5,596 nt of DNA from Caldifarciminota bacterium. GTDB lineage: Bacteria; Hydrothermota; Hydrothermia; UBA1063; CAJXJZ01. Made by a program: the position numbers and the translations under genes. Location: NCBI GenBank assembly GCA_027033555.1, contig JALVLE010000069.1, positions 1-5,596 on the forward strand. The letters run 5' to 3'. The notes below the pieces were generated by a model. That model ran no database searches and was not told the DNA's origin. It saw nothing but the letters and a program-made list of their open reading frames with translations. Position 1 is the first letter of the stretch. Every line of letters starts with the position of its first letter. Below, one piece after another: positions 1-5,596 of this stretch.

Positions 1-818
1 ACGTTGACCCATCGGAACTATACCCATGGCTTGAGACAAAGAAGATAAAGGGACTATTTCATGCAGGCCAGATTAATGGCACATCCGGTTATGAGGAGGC
101 AGCAGCACAGGGATTTATCGCAGGCGTGAATGCATTATTGAGACAGGATAACAAAGAGTTTTATCTTAAGAGACACGAGGCATATATTGGTGTTCTTATT
201 GATGACCTTATATCTAAAGGCACAGATGAGCCATACAGGTTATTTACATCCCGTGCTGAATACAGGCTTCTACTTCGGATGGATAATGCAGAAGACAGAC
301 TCATGCACTACGGTTATAAACTGGGGCTTATTAAAAAGACCGAGTATGATGGCTATCTTGAGAGAAAGAGAAAAAGAGAGGAACTTCTTGAATATCTTAA
401 GAGTAAAAGGGTTAAGATTTCCGTTCTGAGAGAGCATTTTAAGGATTTAAAACTTCCACTTCGTGATTCTCCCACGCTCTTTGATGCCCTTAAAATAAAG
501 GGAATCAGGTATGAACACCTTGTGGAGATGAACCTTGCACCTCCTGTAGATATACTTATGGCAGAGAGGATTGAGATAGAGGCAAGGTACGATGGATATA
601 TACAGAGGATGGAGAGAGAGGCAAAAAGGCTTGAGAAAATAGAGAGCATGAGAATCCCTGATAATTTTGACTATGAAAGGATTCAGAATCTTTCCAATGA
701 GGCGAGGGAGAAGCTCTCAAAGAAAAAGCCATTAACACTTGGTCAGGCTTCCAGAATCCCTGGTGTTTCGCCGAGTGATATTATGGCAATTTATTATTAC
801 CTGGAGGGAGTTAAATGA
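1..818 (+). CDS. mnmG: tRNA uridine-5-carboxymethylaminomethyl modification enzyme MnmG (GidA), 3' part
   Basis: The 5' end is cut off by the window edge; the frame is open from base 3 and gives the last 271 residues before TGA at 816-818, out of about 620 in the family. MnmG is an FAD protein that works with the GTPase MnmE to add (carboxymethyl)aminomethyl groups to the wobble uridine (U34) of certain tRNAs in the cytoplasm. The visible part starts at the end of the FAD domain. It shows the GidA signature near visible residues 21-44 ([17 protein letters not shown] followed by AGVNA), then the conserved [11 protein letters not shown] and [21 protein letters not shown] stretches. The rest is the charged, helical C-terminal domain known in the family to contact MnmE and tRNA, ending in the usual [11 protein letters not shown] segment near the C-terminus. 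The catalytic cysteine region lies outside the window. The stop overlaps the next start codon (ATGA), so the two genes are probably translated together. The more common neighbour rsmG is not here. Identification is very secure. Confidence 0.97.
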   Translation, partial: VDPSELYPWLETKKIKGLFHAGQINGTSGYEEAAAQGFIAGVNALLRQDNKEFYLKRHEAYIGVLIDDLISKGTDEPYRLFTSRAEYRLLLRMDNAEDRLMHYGYKLGLIKKTEYDGYLERKRKREELLEYLKSKRVKISVLREHFKDLKLPLRDSPTLFDALKIKGIRYEHLVEMNLAPPVDILMAERIEIEARYDGYIQRMEREAKRLEKIESMRIPDNFDYERIQNLSNEAREKLSKKKPLTLGQASRIPGVSPSDIMAIYYYLEGVK

Positions 819-1228
819 GACTTTTAATGTTTGATGCAGCATACATAAGATACAGACCCACAAAGAAAGGCTGGGAGGAAGGTGACGAGGTTGAAATAAA
901 GGATTATGAATTTAAGGATGTTGTTCTTTGTTTCATACATGCAGAGCCACAGGACGAGGAGAACAAAACAAAGACAGTGAACAAACTTCTTAAAAACATA
1001 AAATGGCTCTGTGGAAAACTTGGTAAAAAGAGAGTCCTGTTGCATTCTTTTGCACACCTTGGAGTGGAGAAGGCAAAGCCTGAATTTGGCAGAGAGGTTT
1101 TAAATGAGGTGGAGGAGAGGTTACGGAATGTTGGATACGAGGTTTTTCAAACTCCATTTGGCTGGTTTCTGGACTTTGAATCAAAGTGGATAGGTCATCC
1201 TCTGGGCAGGATTTATAAGGAGTTTTAA
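815..1228 (+). CDS. Stand-alone archaeal-type threonyl-tRNA synthetase editing-domain protein
   Basis: This 137-residue protein resembles, over its whole length, the N-terminal editing domain of archaeal ThrRS (tRNA-Thr_ED, related in fold to D-aminoacyl-tRNA deacylase), which removes serine wrongly attached to tRNA-Thr. It has no catalytic or anticodon-binding domain. Visible matches are the short first strand ([13 protein letters not shown]), the FAHL motif at 79-82, AKP at 87-89, TPFGW at 113-117 and GHPL at 127-130. Aligned without gaps to the Pyrococcus domain from memory, H81 matches the important His83, but Lys121 and Glu134 correspond to L119 and R132. The ancestral editing chemistry may therefore be lost or changed. 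The start is well supported: GGAGGGAG at 803-810 sits seven bases (from GGAGG) before an ATG that overlaps the mnmG stop. Position beside mnmG fits a tRNA-linked role. Family assignment is fairly sure; activity is unknown. Confidence 0.85.
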   Translation: MRLLMFDAAYIRYRPTKKGWEEGDEVEIKDYEFKDVVLCFIHAEPQDEENKTKTVNKLLKNIKWLCGKLGKKRVLLHSFAHLGVEKAKPEFGREVLNEVEERLRNVGYEVFQTPFGWFLDFESKWIGHPLGRIYKEF

Positions 1229-1995
1229 TGAGGCTTTTTACTTTATATGGAAATTCCAATACAGGCAAAACAACACTTTTAACCAATATTATAAAAGCAC
1301 TGAAAAACGAAGGCAAAAAGGTTGCCTATCTTAAACTTACCAAACACAAAGGTCCCTTTGATGTGGAAGGGAAAGACACTCAAAGGGCAAGGGATAATGG
1401 TGCAGATAAAATAGGGCTTGTGCATGATAGGGGAGTGGTATTATGGGATTATACAAAAAAGCCACATCTTGTAGATTTAATAAGGAGAAACTTTTTATCC
1501 TTTGATTTTGTTTTGATAGAGGGCAATGCTGAACTTGCAGTTACCAGAATAAAGTGTATCTCAAAAGAGGAAGAGAAGGATTCTGATGAACTTGTCCTCT
1601 ATTATTGCTCTTTTGCTGATATAAAAGATACATTGCATCCTGTGCGGGATTTTGCCAGGATACTTTCTATTGTGAAAGAGAGGTCTGTTCCACTTTTACC
1701 ACATCTTGACTGCGCAGAGTGCGGCTTTCCCACATGCAAAGAATTTCTCCAGAATTATCTTGAAGGCAGGGTAAAAATAAGAGATTGTAAGGTGCTTTAT
1801 GAGAACGCTGTTGTTGTGAGGGTAAACGGTAAGAGAATTGAAATGAAATCTTTCGTTCAGGAATTTGTAGGGAGCACAATTTTAGGGGCACTTTCTGTGT
1901 TAAGGGGATTTGAATACTCAGGGAATGTGGAGATAAAGATAGATGTAAACGCTCTTTTGACTTTAAAGGAGGGGCAGAGTGGCGAACAAAGGTAA
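1228..1995 (+). CDS. mobB: MobB-type P-loop protein fused to a Fes [4Fe-4S] domain
   Basis: The 255 residues fall into three parts. Residues 1 to about 150 resemble MobB, the GTP-binding partner of MobA in making the guanine-dinucleotide form of the molybdenum (or tungsten) cofactor. They carry a Walker A motif GNSNTGKTT (8-16), the KH...FDVEGKDT segment (39-51), the DNGADKIG helix (56-63) and a Walker-B-like FDFVLIEGN (92-100). The second histidine often seen after KH is absent. Residues about 155-190 form a Fes-type [4Fe-4S] motif with C162, C165, C170 and C187, as in RnfB and the CODH/ACS corrinoid protein. Residues about 194-240 are a conserved-looking tail of unknown function (VNGKRIEM, then FVQEFVGSTILG). 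Classical MobB is about 175 residues, so about 100 are added. AAGGAG at 1217-1222 precedes an ATG that overlaps the previous stop by one base (TAATG). No other cofactor genes are in view. MobB kinship is firm; the role of the cluster is open. Confidence 0.9.
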   Translation: MRLFTLYGNSNTGKTTLLTNIIKALKNEGKKVAYLKLTKHKGPFDVEGKDTQRARDNGADKIGLVHDRGVVLWDYTKKPHLVDLIRRNFLSFDFVLIEGNAELAVTRIKCISKEEEKDSDELVLYYCSFADIKDTLHPVRDFARILSIVKERSVPLLPHLDCAECGFPTCKEFLQNYLEGRVKIRDCKVLYENAVVVRVNGKRIEMKSFVQEFVGSTILGALSVLRGFEYSGNVEIKIDVNALLTLKEGQSGEQR

Positions 1996-2386
1996 GATAA
2001 GTGTTAGAGAGCTTACAATGGATTATGTAAAAGATAGAGCGATGGATGAGATTACACCTGTTGTATTACAGGAAATAGTGGATCATAGAGATGACATCTT
2101 AAAGGAATGTTCTGAAGATAGTCTTCTTGTCCATTTTAAAGAAGATGTGGAAATTTATCTTGATATTGTGACCGACTATGTGAAAGGTGAATATACGGCA
2201 ATTCCATTTGAGGCTGTTGCTATCATGGGGTTTGCTCTCAAGTATATACTGGATGAGGAAGATATTATTCATGATTCTATCCCCTGTCATGGTCAACTGG
2301 ATGACGCCATTATAATGCTTTATTCCATTCATCTCACAAAGAAAGAGGTCTTAAAATATAAAGAGTATAAAGAGCGAGGGATTTAA
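1979..2386 (+). CDS. Small YkvA/DUF1232-like protein
   Basis: The protein has 135 residues and starts at GTG, placed seventeen bases inside the end of mobB in another frame. AAAGGAGGGG (1965-1974) is at good distance, so GTG is preferred over the later ATG at 2018 (residue 14). Residues about 74-112 resemble the DUF1232 (YkvA) core: IPFEAVAIMGFALKYIL, then the acidic EEDIIHD, then IP..GQLDDAII. In that family the usual wording is close to PxDxIPD...GYLDD, so the IPD is IHD here. Unlike many YkvA proteins it shows no clear membrane segment; the stretch 79-91 is only moderately hydrophobic. The first 70 residues are acidic and helical-looking, with no motif I recognise. The family's biochemical function is not established, and the neighbours give no clear hint beyond co-translation with mobB. 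It is surely a real gene; the family call is tentative, resting on the DD motif and its spacing. Confidence 0.65.
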   Translation: MANKGKISVRELTMDYVKDRAMDEITPVVLQEIVDHRDDILKECSEDSLLVHFKEDVEIYLDIVTDYVKGEYTAIPFEAVAIMGFALKYILDEEDIIHDSIPCHGQLDDAIIMLYSIHLTKKEVLKYKEYKERGI

Positions 2387-2389
2387 TCT

Positions 2390-2416
2390 GTGAATTATCA
2401 AATATCACGTGTTTTT
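2390..2416 (+). terminator. Weak terminator-like hairpin after the first gene cluster
   Basis: GTGA (2390-2393) and TAT (2396-2398) can pair with ATA (2402-2404) and TCAC (2405-2408), leaving a two-base bulge and a CAA loop. A run of five T follows at 2412-2416. The stem is short and AT-rich, so termination would be weak. It begins four bases after the stop codon of the DUF1232-like gene. Confidence 0.25.
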
Positions 2417-2462
2417 GAAAATATAATCCATTGTGCTTAATGATTCCCTGGATTTTTCAAAA
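2413..2462. repeat. Imperfect inverted repeat upstream of the promoter
   Basis: TTTTGAAAA (2413-2421) and ATCCA (2426-2430) are mirrored by TGGAT (2449-2453) and TTTTCAAAA (2454-2462). That is fourteen matched pairs with a four-base bulge (TATA) on the left arm and an 18-base loop. It ends eight bases before the -35 box. It has no T-run after it, so it is a poor terminator; it could be a protein-binding site or a weak RNA structure at the end of the upstream transcript. It uses the T-run of the preceding hairpin, so the two structures would exclude each other. Confidence 0.35.
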
Positions 2463-2469
2463 CTATTGC

Positions 2470-2498
2470 TTGACAGTTTTGTCCTTTCAATGTATAAT
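2470..2498 (+). promoter_or_regulatory. Exact-consensus sigma70-type promoter for the LutAB-like pair
   Basis: TTGACA (2470-2475) and TATAAT (2493-2498) are both perfect and are separated by the ideal 17 bases. Transcription should start near 2504-2506, leaving a leader of about 58 bases before the ATG at 2563. There is no properly spaced extended -10 TGn. A small GACA-GTTT-TGTC dyad (2472-2483) overlaps the -35 box. A promoter this close to consensus would be strong unless repressed, which fits the dyad over the start site. Confidence 0.82.
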
Positions 2499-2502
2499 TT
2501 GG

Positions 2503-2524
2503 CATATTTGCTAAGAGCAATATG
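2503..2524. promoter_or_regulatory. Dyad over the predicted transcription start (operator or 5' stem-loop)
   Basis: CATATTTGCT (2503-2512) is the reverse complement of AGCAATATG (2516-2524) apart from one extra T, with an AAG loop, giving nine base pairs and one bulge. It begins at or within a base or two of the predicted start. As DNA it is well placed for a repressor that blocks the strong promoter; as RNA it would form a stem at the very 5' end that could protect the message. The sequence alone does not separate the two. Confidence 0.45.
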
Positions 2525-2562
2525 TAAAATTTGATAATAATAAAGTTCATGGAGGTTGTGCA

Positions 2563-3282
2563 ATGGCAAAAGCTATATTTTATGGGTGTACTACAAGGTC
2601 AAATCCGCGCCTAAAACAGAATCTGGACAGGTTGCTTGAGCTTATGGACGAAGATTTTATTAAAGAGGGGGAGGACATCTGCTGTGGTGCCCCTCTTATA
2701 CTGGCAGGATATAGAGAGGAAGCCAAAGAGCAGGCTAAAAAGGTGATGGAAAGGTTCAAAAGTAAAGGTATTGATATGGTTATTACCCCATGCCCGCATT
2801 GTTTTACCATAATAGGAAGAGAATATGAGCATGTGCTTGGCGTTGACACAGGAGGGATAAGAGTTTTGCACGTAACTCAGTTTATAGCGGAATCCATTAA
2901 AAATGACAGAATTCGCATGAAGAATGAGATTAATGTGAAGGTATCTTATCATGACCCGTGTTATATTGGAAGACAGGGAGCGAGAATATACGAAGAGCCA
3001 AGGGAAATACTTTCATCAATAAAGGGAGTGAAGCTTGAGGAAACAAAACTTACGAAAGATGCGACTACCTGTTGTGGAGGAGGGGGACTTTTGAGGGCGT
3101 ATCTTCCCAAACTTGCCGTAGAGGTAGCCAGAGAAAAAATAAACTCTCAGATAAAACCTCTTGGTGTGGATGTAGTGATATCATCCTGTCCCTTCTGTTT
3201 CCTTAATTTGAGTGAAGGGGCAGAAAAAAGCGGAATAGATGTGGAAGACATTGTGGAATTGGTGGTAAAGGCAATGGAGTAA
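2563..3282 (+). CDS. Two-CCG-domain Fe-S oxidoreductase subunit (HdrB/LutA-like)
   Basis: This 239-residue protein contains two complete cysteine-rich CCG domains (PF02754 type). The first has C9, C40-C41 and C77-x2-C80 (CX30CCX35CX2C); the second has C133, C170-C171 and C209-x2-C212 (CX36CCX37CX2C). In heterodisulfide reductase HdrB such cysteines hold unusual 4Fe-4S clusters at the disulfide site; in LutA/LldE, GlpC and GlcF relatives they serve electron transfer in oxidation of hydroxy acids or glycerol-3-phosphate. The length equals that of LutA (about 240), and the next gene is LutB-like, so a LutA role is likely. The wording of the second domain (YHDPCYIGR, CCGGGG) is closer to HdrD/GlcF-type proteins, so I give no symbol. 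No signal peptide or membrane segment is seen; it should be a cytoplasmic subunit. GGAGGT (2551-2556) lies six bases before the ATG, and an exact-consensus promoter lies upstream. Family firm, substrate unknown. Confidence 0.93.
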   Translation: MAKAIFYGCTTRSNPRLKQNLDRLLELMDEDFIKEGEDICCGAPLILAGYREEAKEQAKKVMERFKSKGIDMVITPCPHCFTIIGREYEHVLGVDTGGIRVLHVTQFIAESIKNDRIRMKNEINVKVSYHDPCYIGRQGARIYEEPREILSSIKGVKLEETKLTKDATTCCGGGGLLRAYLPKLAVEVAREKINSQIKPLGVDVVISSCPFCFLNLSEGAEKSGIDVEDIVELVVKAME

Positions 3283-3288
3283 GAGAAA

Positions 3289-4545
3289 ATGGAAGCAAAG
3301 GAATTTAAAGTTTATAAGAAAAGTATATATAAGGTGATAAAGGACCCTTCGGTGAGAGTTGCTCTCACAAGGGCTGTGGAGTCTTTCAGGAAAAACAGGG
3401 ATAGTGCTCTTTCAGAATACAAATACGTTATTGAAGAGAGCAGAGAGCTTCAGAAGACCAAAGATTATGTGCTTGAGCACCTTGATGAGTTCGTTAAAAA
3501 AACAATGGATAGAGTTGAAAAAAACCATGGGCATGCCTATTATGCAAGGACTGTTGATGATGCTCTAAGGATTATTAAAAATATTGTAGGTACTGGTAAA
3601 ACTGTTGTTAAGGGTAAGTCTATTACCACCGAAGAGCTTGATCTTAACAGGCATCTTGAGGAGTGGGGTAATACAGTTTATGAGACGGATCTTGGAGAGT
3701 TTATAGTTCAACAGCTTGGTTCAAGGCCCATGCACATTCTTGCTCCTGCTATTAATGTGCCGAGAGAGAAGGTGGCGGAGCTGTTCAGCAAACTTGCAGG
3801 AAAAGAGCTACCTCCTGATCCCGCAGAGCTCACAAAATTTGCAAGAGAATTTTTGAGGGAGAAATTTGTTAATGCGGACATCGGGATTACGGGAGCGAAT
3901 GCTATTACCGCAGATACAGGCACTGTGTTCCTTATAGAAAATGAAGGAAATATAAGGTTTTCAACCTCAGCTCCTCCTGTTCATATTGTAATTGTTGGTA
4001 TTGAGAAAATCTTGCCTACCCTGAAAGATGGTATGAGATTGGTTGAAGTGGTTTCAAGATACGCCGGATACAAGGCTATGGCTTACGTATCTATGATTTC
4101 AGGACCAAGTAAAACAGGAGATATTGAGAAGGTGGTAGTATATGGTGCTCATGGTCCTAAAGAATTTCATGTGATATTTCTTGATAATGGGAGAAGTGAG
4201 GCTGCCAGGGACCCTGTTATAAGAGAGGCTCTAAGGTGCCTTCGGTGTGGAGCATGCATGTATGAATGTCCTGTATATCCCATAACTACCGGATACTGGG
4301 GCTACAAATACATGGGCGGGATAGGAATTCCATGGACGGCATATGTGGCAGGAGGTTTTGAAAAGGCGGCTCCTATGGCTTTCACATGCACCCTATGTGG
4401 AAGGTGCGTACAATACTGCCCTATGGAGATTGATACGCCTAAAATCGTGGAACATATAAGAGAAATTTTGAAGAAAAAAGGATTGATTCCTGATTATATC
4501 AAAAATATGGCAGAGACCGTTATAAAAGAGGGCGTTCCTTATTGA
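3289..4545 (+). CDS. lutB: LutB-type LUD-domain protein with two [4Fe-4S] clusters
   Basis: The 418 residues match LutB/LldF/YkgF, the ferredoxin-like subunit of the LutABC system that oxidises L-lactate to pyruvate in Bacillus subtilis and other bacteria. The LUD domain covers about residues 60-305, with VVKGKSITTEE (108-118), ETDLGEFI, then DIGITGANAITADTGT and ENEGNIRFST. Two ferredoxin motifs follow: C317-x2-C320-x2-C323-x3-C327-P and C367-x2-C370-x2-C373-x3-C377-P, arranged for two [4Fe-4S] clusters. The protein stops 41 residues after the last cysteine; B. subtilis LutB is about 475-480 residues, so the usual LutB C-terminal region seems missing. It begins six bases after the CCG gene, with GGAG (3276-3279) nine bases before the ATG, so the two are one operon and probably one complex. 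The small LUD subunit LutC is not found next to it. Electron acceptor and substrate cannot be read from the sequence. Confidence 0.92.
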   Translation: MEAKEFKVYKKSIYKVIKDPSVRVALTRAVESFRKNRDSALSEYKYVIEESRELQKTKDYVLEHLDEFVKKTMDRVEKNHGHAYYARTVDDALRIIKNIVGTGKTVVKGKSITTEELDLNRHLEEWGNTVYETDLGEFIVQQLGSRPMHILAPAINVPREKVAELFSKLAGKELPPDPAELTKFAREFLREKFVNADIGITGANAITADTGTVFLIENEGNIRFSTSAPPVHIVIVGIEKILPTLKDGMRLVEVVSRYAGYKAMAYVSMISGPSKTGDIEKVVVYGAHGPKEFHVIFLDNGRSEAARDPVIREALRCLRCGACMYECPVYPITTGYWGYKYMGGIGIPWTAYVAGGFEKAAPMAFTCTLCGRCVQYCPMEIDTPKIVEHIREILKKKGLIPDYIKNMAETVIKEGVPY

Positions 4546-4664
4546 TATAATTCTGTCTTAAAAACCGTATTTATCCAATTTTGATTTAAGGGAAGGCTTT
4601 TTGTTTTTATTTTCATACGCATGGATTTAGAATTAATATACCAAAAAGAGAAAAGGAGGTTCCC
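4546..4664 (+). other. Gap between lutB and transketolase with weak signals only
   Basis: No gene is seen. CTTAAA (4557-4562) can pair with TTTAAG (4585-4590) over a 22-base loop, followed by a T-rich stretch at 4598-4613; this is at best a poor terminator. TAGAAT (4628-4633) could serve as a -10 box but has no good -35 box at 16-18 bases. Transketolase may have its own weak promoter here or be read through from the LutAB promoter. AGGAGGT (4654-4660) is a strong ribosome binding site. Confidence 0.4.
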
Positions 4665-5596
4665 ATGAGAGGCTTTAGAGAAACGACTTTGCCTGAGGAT
4701 GAGATCAAAAGGCTTACTGAGCTTGCAACGCTTTTAAGAGGAGATATTCTTAAAATGACAACCCTTGCGAAATCCGGTCATCCAGGCGGAGCTATGAGCT
4801 CCCTTGAGCTTTTTCTTGTAACAATGAGTTATGCGAACATTAATCCAGAAGACCCTGATATGGAAGGTAGAGATTATATTGTTGTATCTCATGGACATAC
4901 TTCTGCGGGGGTCTATGCTACTCTTGGAAGACTCGGCTTTTTCAATATTGACGATGCGATAGCCTATTTCAGACTTGCAGGCTCACCCTTTGAGGGACAT
5001 ATTGAAAGGGATGTTCCTGGAGTAGAATGGACAACAGGAAACCTTGGACAGGGACTTTCTGCAGGATGCGGCTTTGCGCTTGCAAGCAAAATTAAGGGTT
5101 ATAACAATCATGTTTTTGTTATTATGGGGGATGCCGAGCAGGCGAAGGGACAGGTAGCAGAGGCGAGAAGATTTGCAAAGAAGTTTAATTTGAGTAACAT
5201 AACGGTTTTAATTGACTACAACAGAAGGCAGATTTCTGGAAAAACCTTTGAAATAATGCCTGTTAATATAAAAGAGAACTATGAATCGGACGGATGGAAA
5301 GTAATTGAAGTGGACGGACACAACGTGAGAGAGATCTATGAGGCTATTGTGGAGTGTCAGAGACATGAAGAAGCTCCATGTGCAGTTCTTGCGCACACTG
5401 TTATGGGAAAAGGTGTTTCATTTATGGAAGGAAATGAGGTGTATCATGGTAAACCTTTGTCTGAAGAGCAGCTTGACAGGGCGCTCAGTGAACTTGGACT
5501 TGAAAATGATCTTGAGAGGTATAAAAAACTCAGGGAGAGCAAAAAGTATCCCGTATTTAACAGGAAGCTCAAGTTTGAAATAAAGATAAATACTGT
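4665..5596 (+). CDS. tkt: Transketolase, N-terminal (thiamine-diphosphate-binding) half, cut at window end
   Basis: The reading frame is open from ATG 4665 to the window edge (310 residues, no stop). Transketolase moves two-carbon ketol units between sugar phosphates in the non-oxidative pentose phosphate pathway. The first domain is clear: AKSGHPGGAMSS (35-46), SHGHTSAGVYATL (75-87), GVEWTTGNLGQGLS (119-132), GKGVSFMEGN (248-257) and YHGK (260-263). By comparison with the yeast enzyme from memory, histidines 30, 69, 103 and 263 are kept as H39, H78, H112 and H261. The metal ligands D156 and N186 are kept and 30 residues apart, as in yeast. The cofactor motif is altered: GDA-EQAKG replaces GDG...EG, so the conserved glutamate is K161. 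Split transketolases have an N-terminal subunit of about 270-290 residues; the frame is already longer, so a full-length single chain of about 620 is likely. AGGAGGT lies four bases before the ATG. Identification is secure. Confidence 0.95.
   Translation, partial: MRGFRETTLPEDEIKRLTELATLLRGDILKMTTLAKSGHPGGAMSSLELFLVTMSYANINPEDPDMEGRDYIVVSHGHTSAGVYATLGRLGFFNIDDAIAYFRLAGSPFEGHIERDVPGVEWTTGNLGQGLSAGCGFALASKIKGYNNHVFVIMGDAEQAKGQVAEARRFAKKFNLSNITVLIDYNRRQISGKTFEIMPVNIKENYESDGWKVIEVDGHNVREIYEAIVECQRHEEAPCAVLAHTVMGKGVSFMEGNEVYHGKPLSEEQLDRALSELGLENDLERYKKLRESKKYPVFNRKLKFEIKINT

Noticed and set aside
353..649. Minus-strand open frame of 98 codons across mnmG
   Set aside because: It lies wholly within mnmG, is low-complexity (Ser/Leu-rich) and resembles no family; it is an antisense shadow.
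990..1316. Minus-strand open frame of 108 codons across the ThrRS-editing-like gene and mobB
   Set aside because: It covers the junction of two well-supported + strand genes and has no recognisable motif.
2389..2409. CRP-like TGTGA...TCACG
   Set aside because: The half-sites are 11 bases apart instead of 6, and far upstream of the -35 box; better read as a weak hairpin.
2491..2498. Extended -10 element (TG before TATAAT)
   Set aside because: The TG touches the -10 box directly; the extended element needs one base between.
2611..2952. Minus-strand open frame of 113 codons opposite the CCG gene
   Set aside because: It is antisense to a protein whose ten CCG cysteines are intact, and shows no domain of its own.
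4628..4633. TAGAAT as the -10 box of a transketolase promoter
   Set aside because: No acceptable -35 hexamer at 16-18 bases upstream, and AT-rich DNA gives such matches by chance.
5208..5583. Open frames on both strands near the right edge (5208-5396 minus, 5338-5583 plus)
   Set aside because: Both lie in other frames of the transketolase gene, whose motifs continue through this stretch without a break.
1..5596. tRNA or rRNA genes, CRISPR arrays, insertion sequences, phage or defence genes
   Set aside because: No cloverleaf, repeat-spacer pattern, transposase motif or defence-family motif was seen; coding sequence fills nearly the whole window.

Overview
The window looks like an AT-rich (roughly 40% GC by eye) bacterial chromosome segment in which every gene runs on the + strand. 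A bacterial-type mnmG, clear Shine-Dalgarno sites and an exact sigma70-type promoter point to a bacterium. Several cysteine-rich Fe-S proteins (two CCG domains, a 2x[4Fe-4S] LUD protein, and a Fes domain fused to MobB) suggest an anaerobe. Arginine is written mostly as AGA/AGG, as is common in thermophiles. The archaeal-type ThrRS editing domain and the MobB-Fes fusion fit a deep-branching or little-cultured lineage, but I cannot name it.

Region 1 (1-2386) is a tightly packed, translationally coupled cluster. It holds the 3' part of mnmG (tRNA wobble-uridine modification), a stand-alone protein resembling the archaeal threonyl-tRNA synthetase editing domain (ATGA overlap with mnmG), a MobB-type P-loop protein extended by a Fes [4Fe-4S] domain and a further C-terminal segment (TAATG overlap), and a small YkvA/DUF1232-like protein starting at GTG inside the end of mobB. 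The genes probably share a transcript whose promoter lies upstream of the window.

Region 2 (2387-2562) is a regulatory gap. It has two AT-rich dyads after the first cluster, then an exact TTGACA-17-TATAAT promoter, then a near-perfect dyad covering the predicted transcription start, and finally a strong ribosome binding site.

Region 3 (2563-4545) is a two-gene redox unit: a two-CCG-domain protein of the HdrB/LutA type and a LutB-type LUD/ferredoxin protein, six bases apart. Together they resemble the LutAB part of the L-lactate oxidation system, without LutC in view and with a short LutB C-terminus. The real substrate may be another 2-hydroxy acid.

Region 4 (4546-5596) is a 119-base gap followed by the N-terminal half of a transketolase that runs off the right edge. 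It keeps the known active-site histidines but has an altered thiamine-diphosphate motif.

I see no phage, defence, CRISPR, mobile-element or RNA-gene signature. The most unusual item is the stand-alone ThrRS-editing-like protein, in which two of three residues reported as important for editing appear to be replaced.
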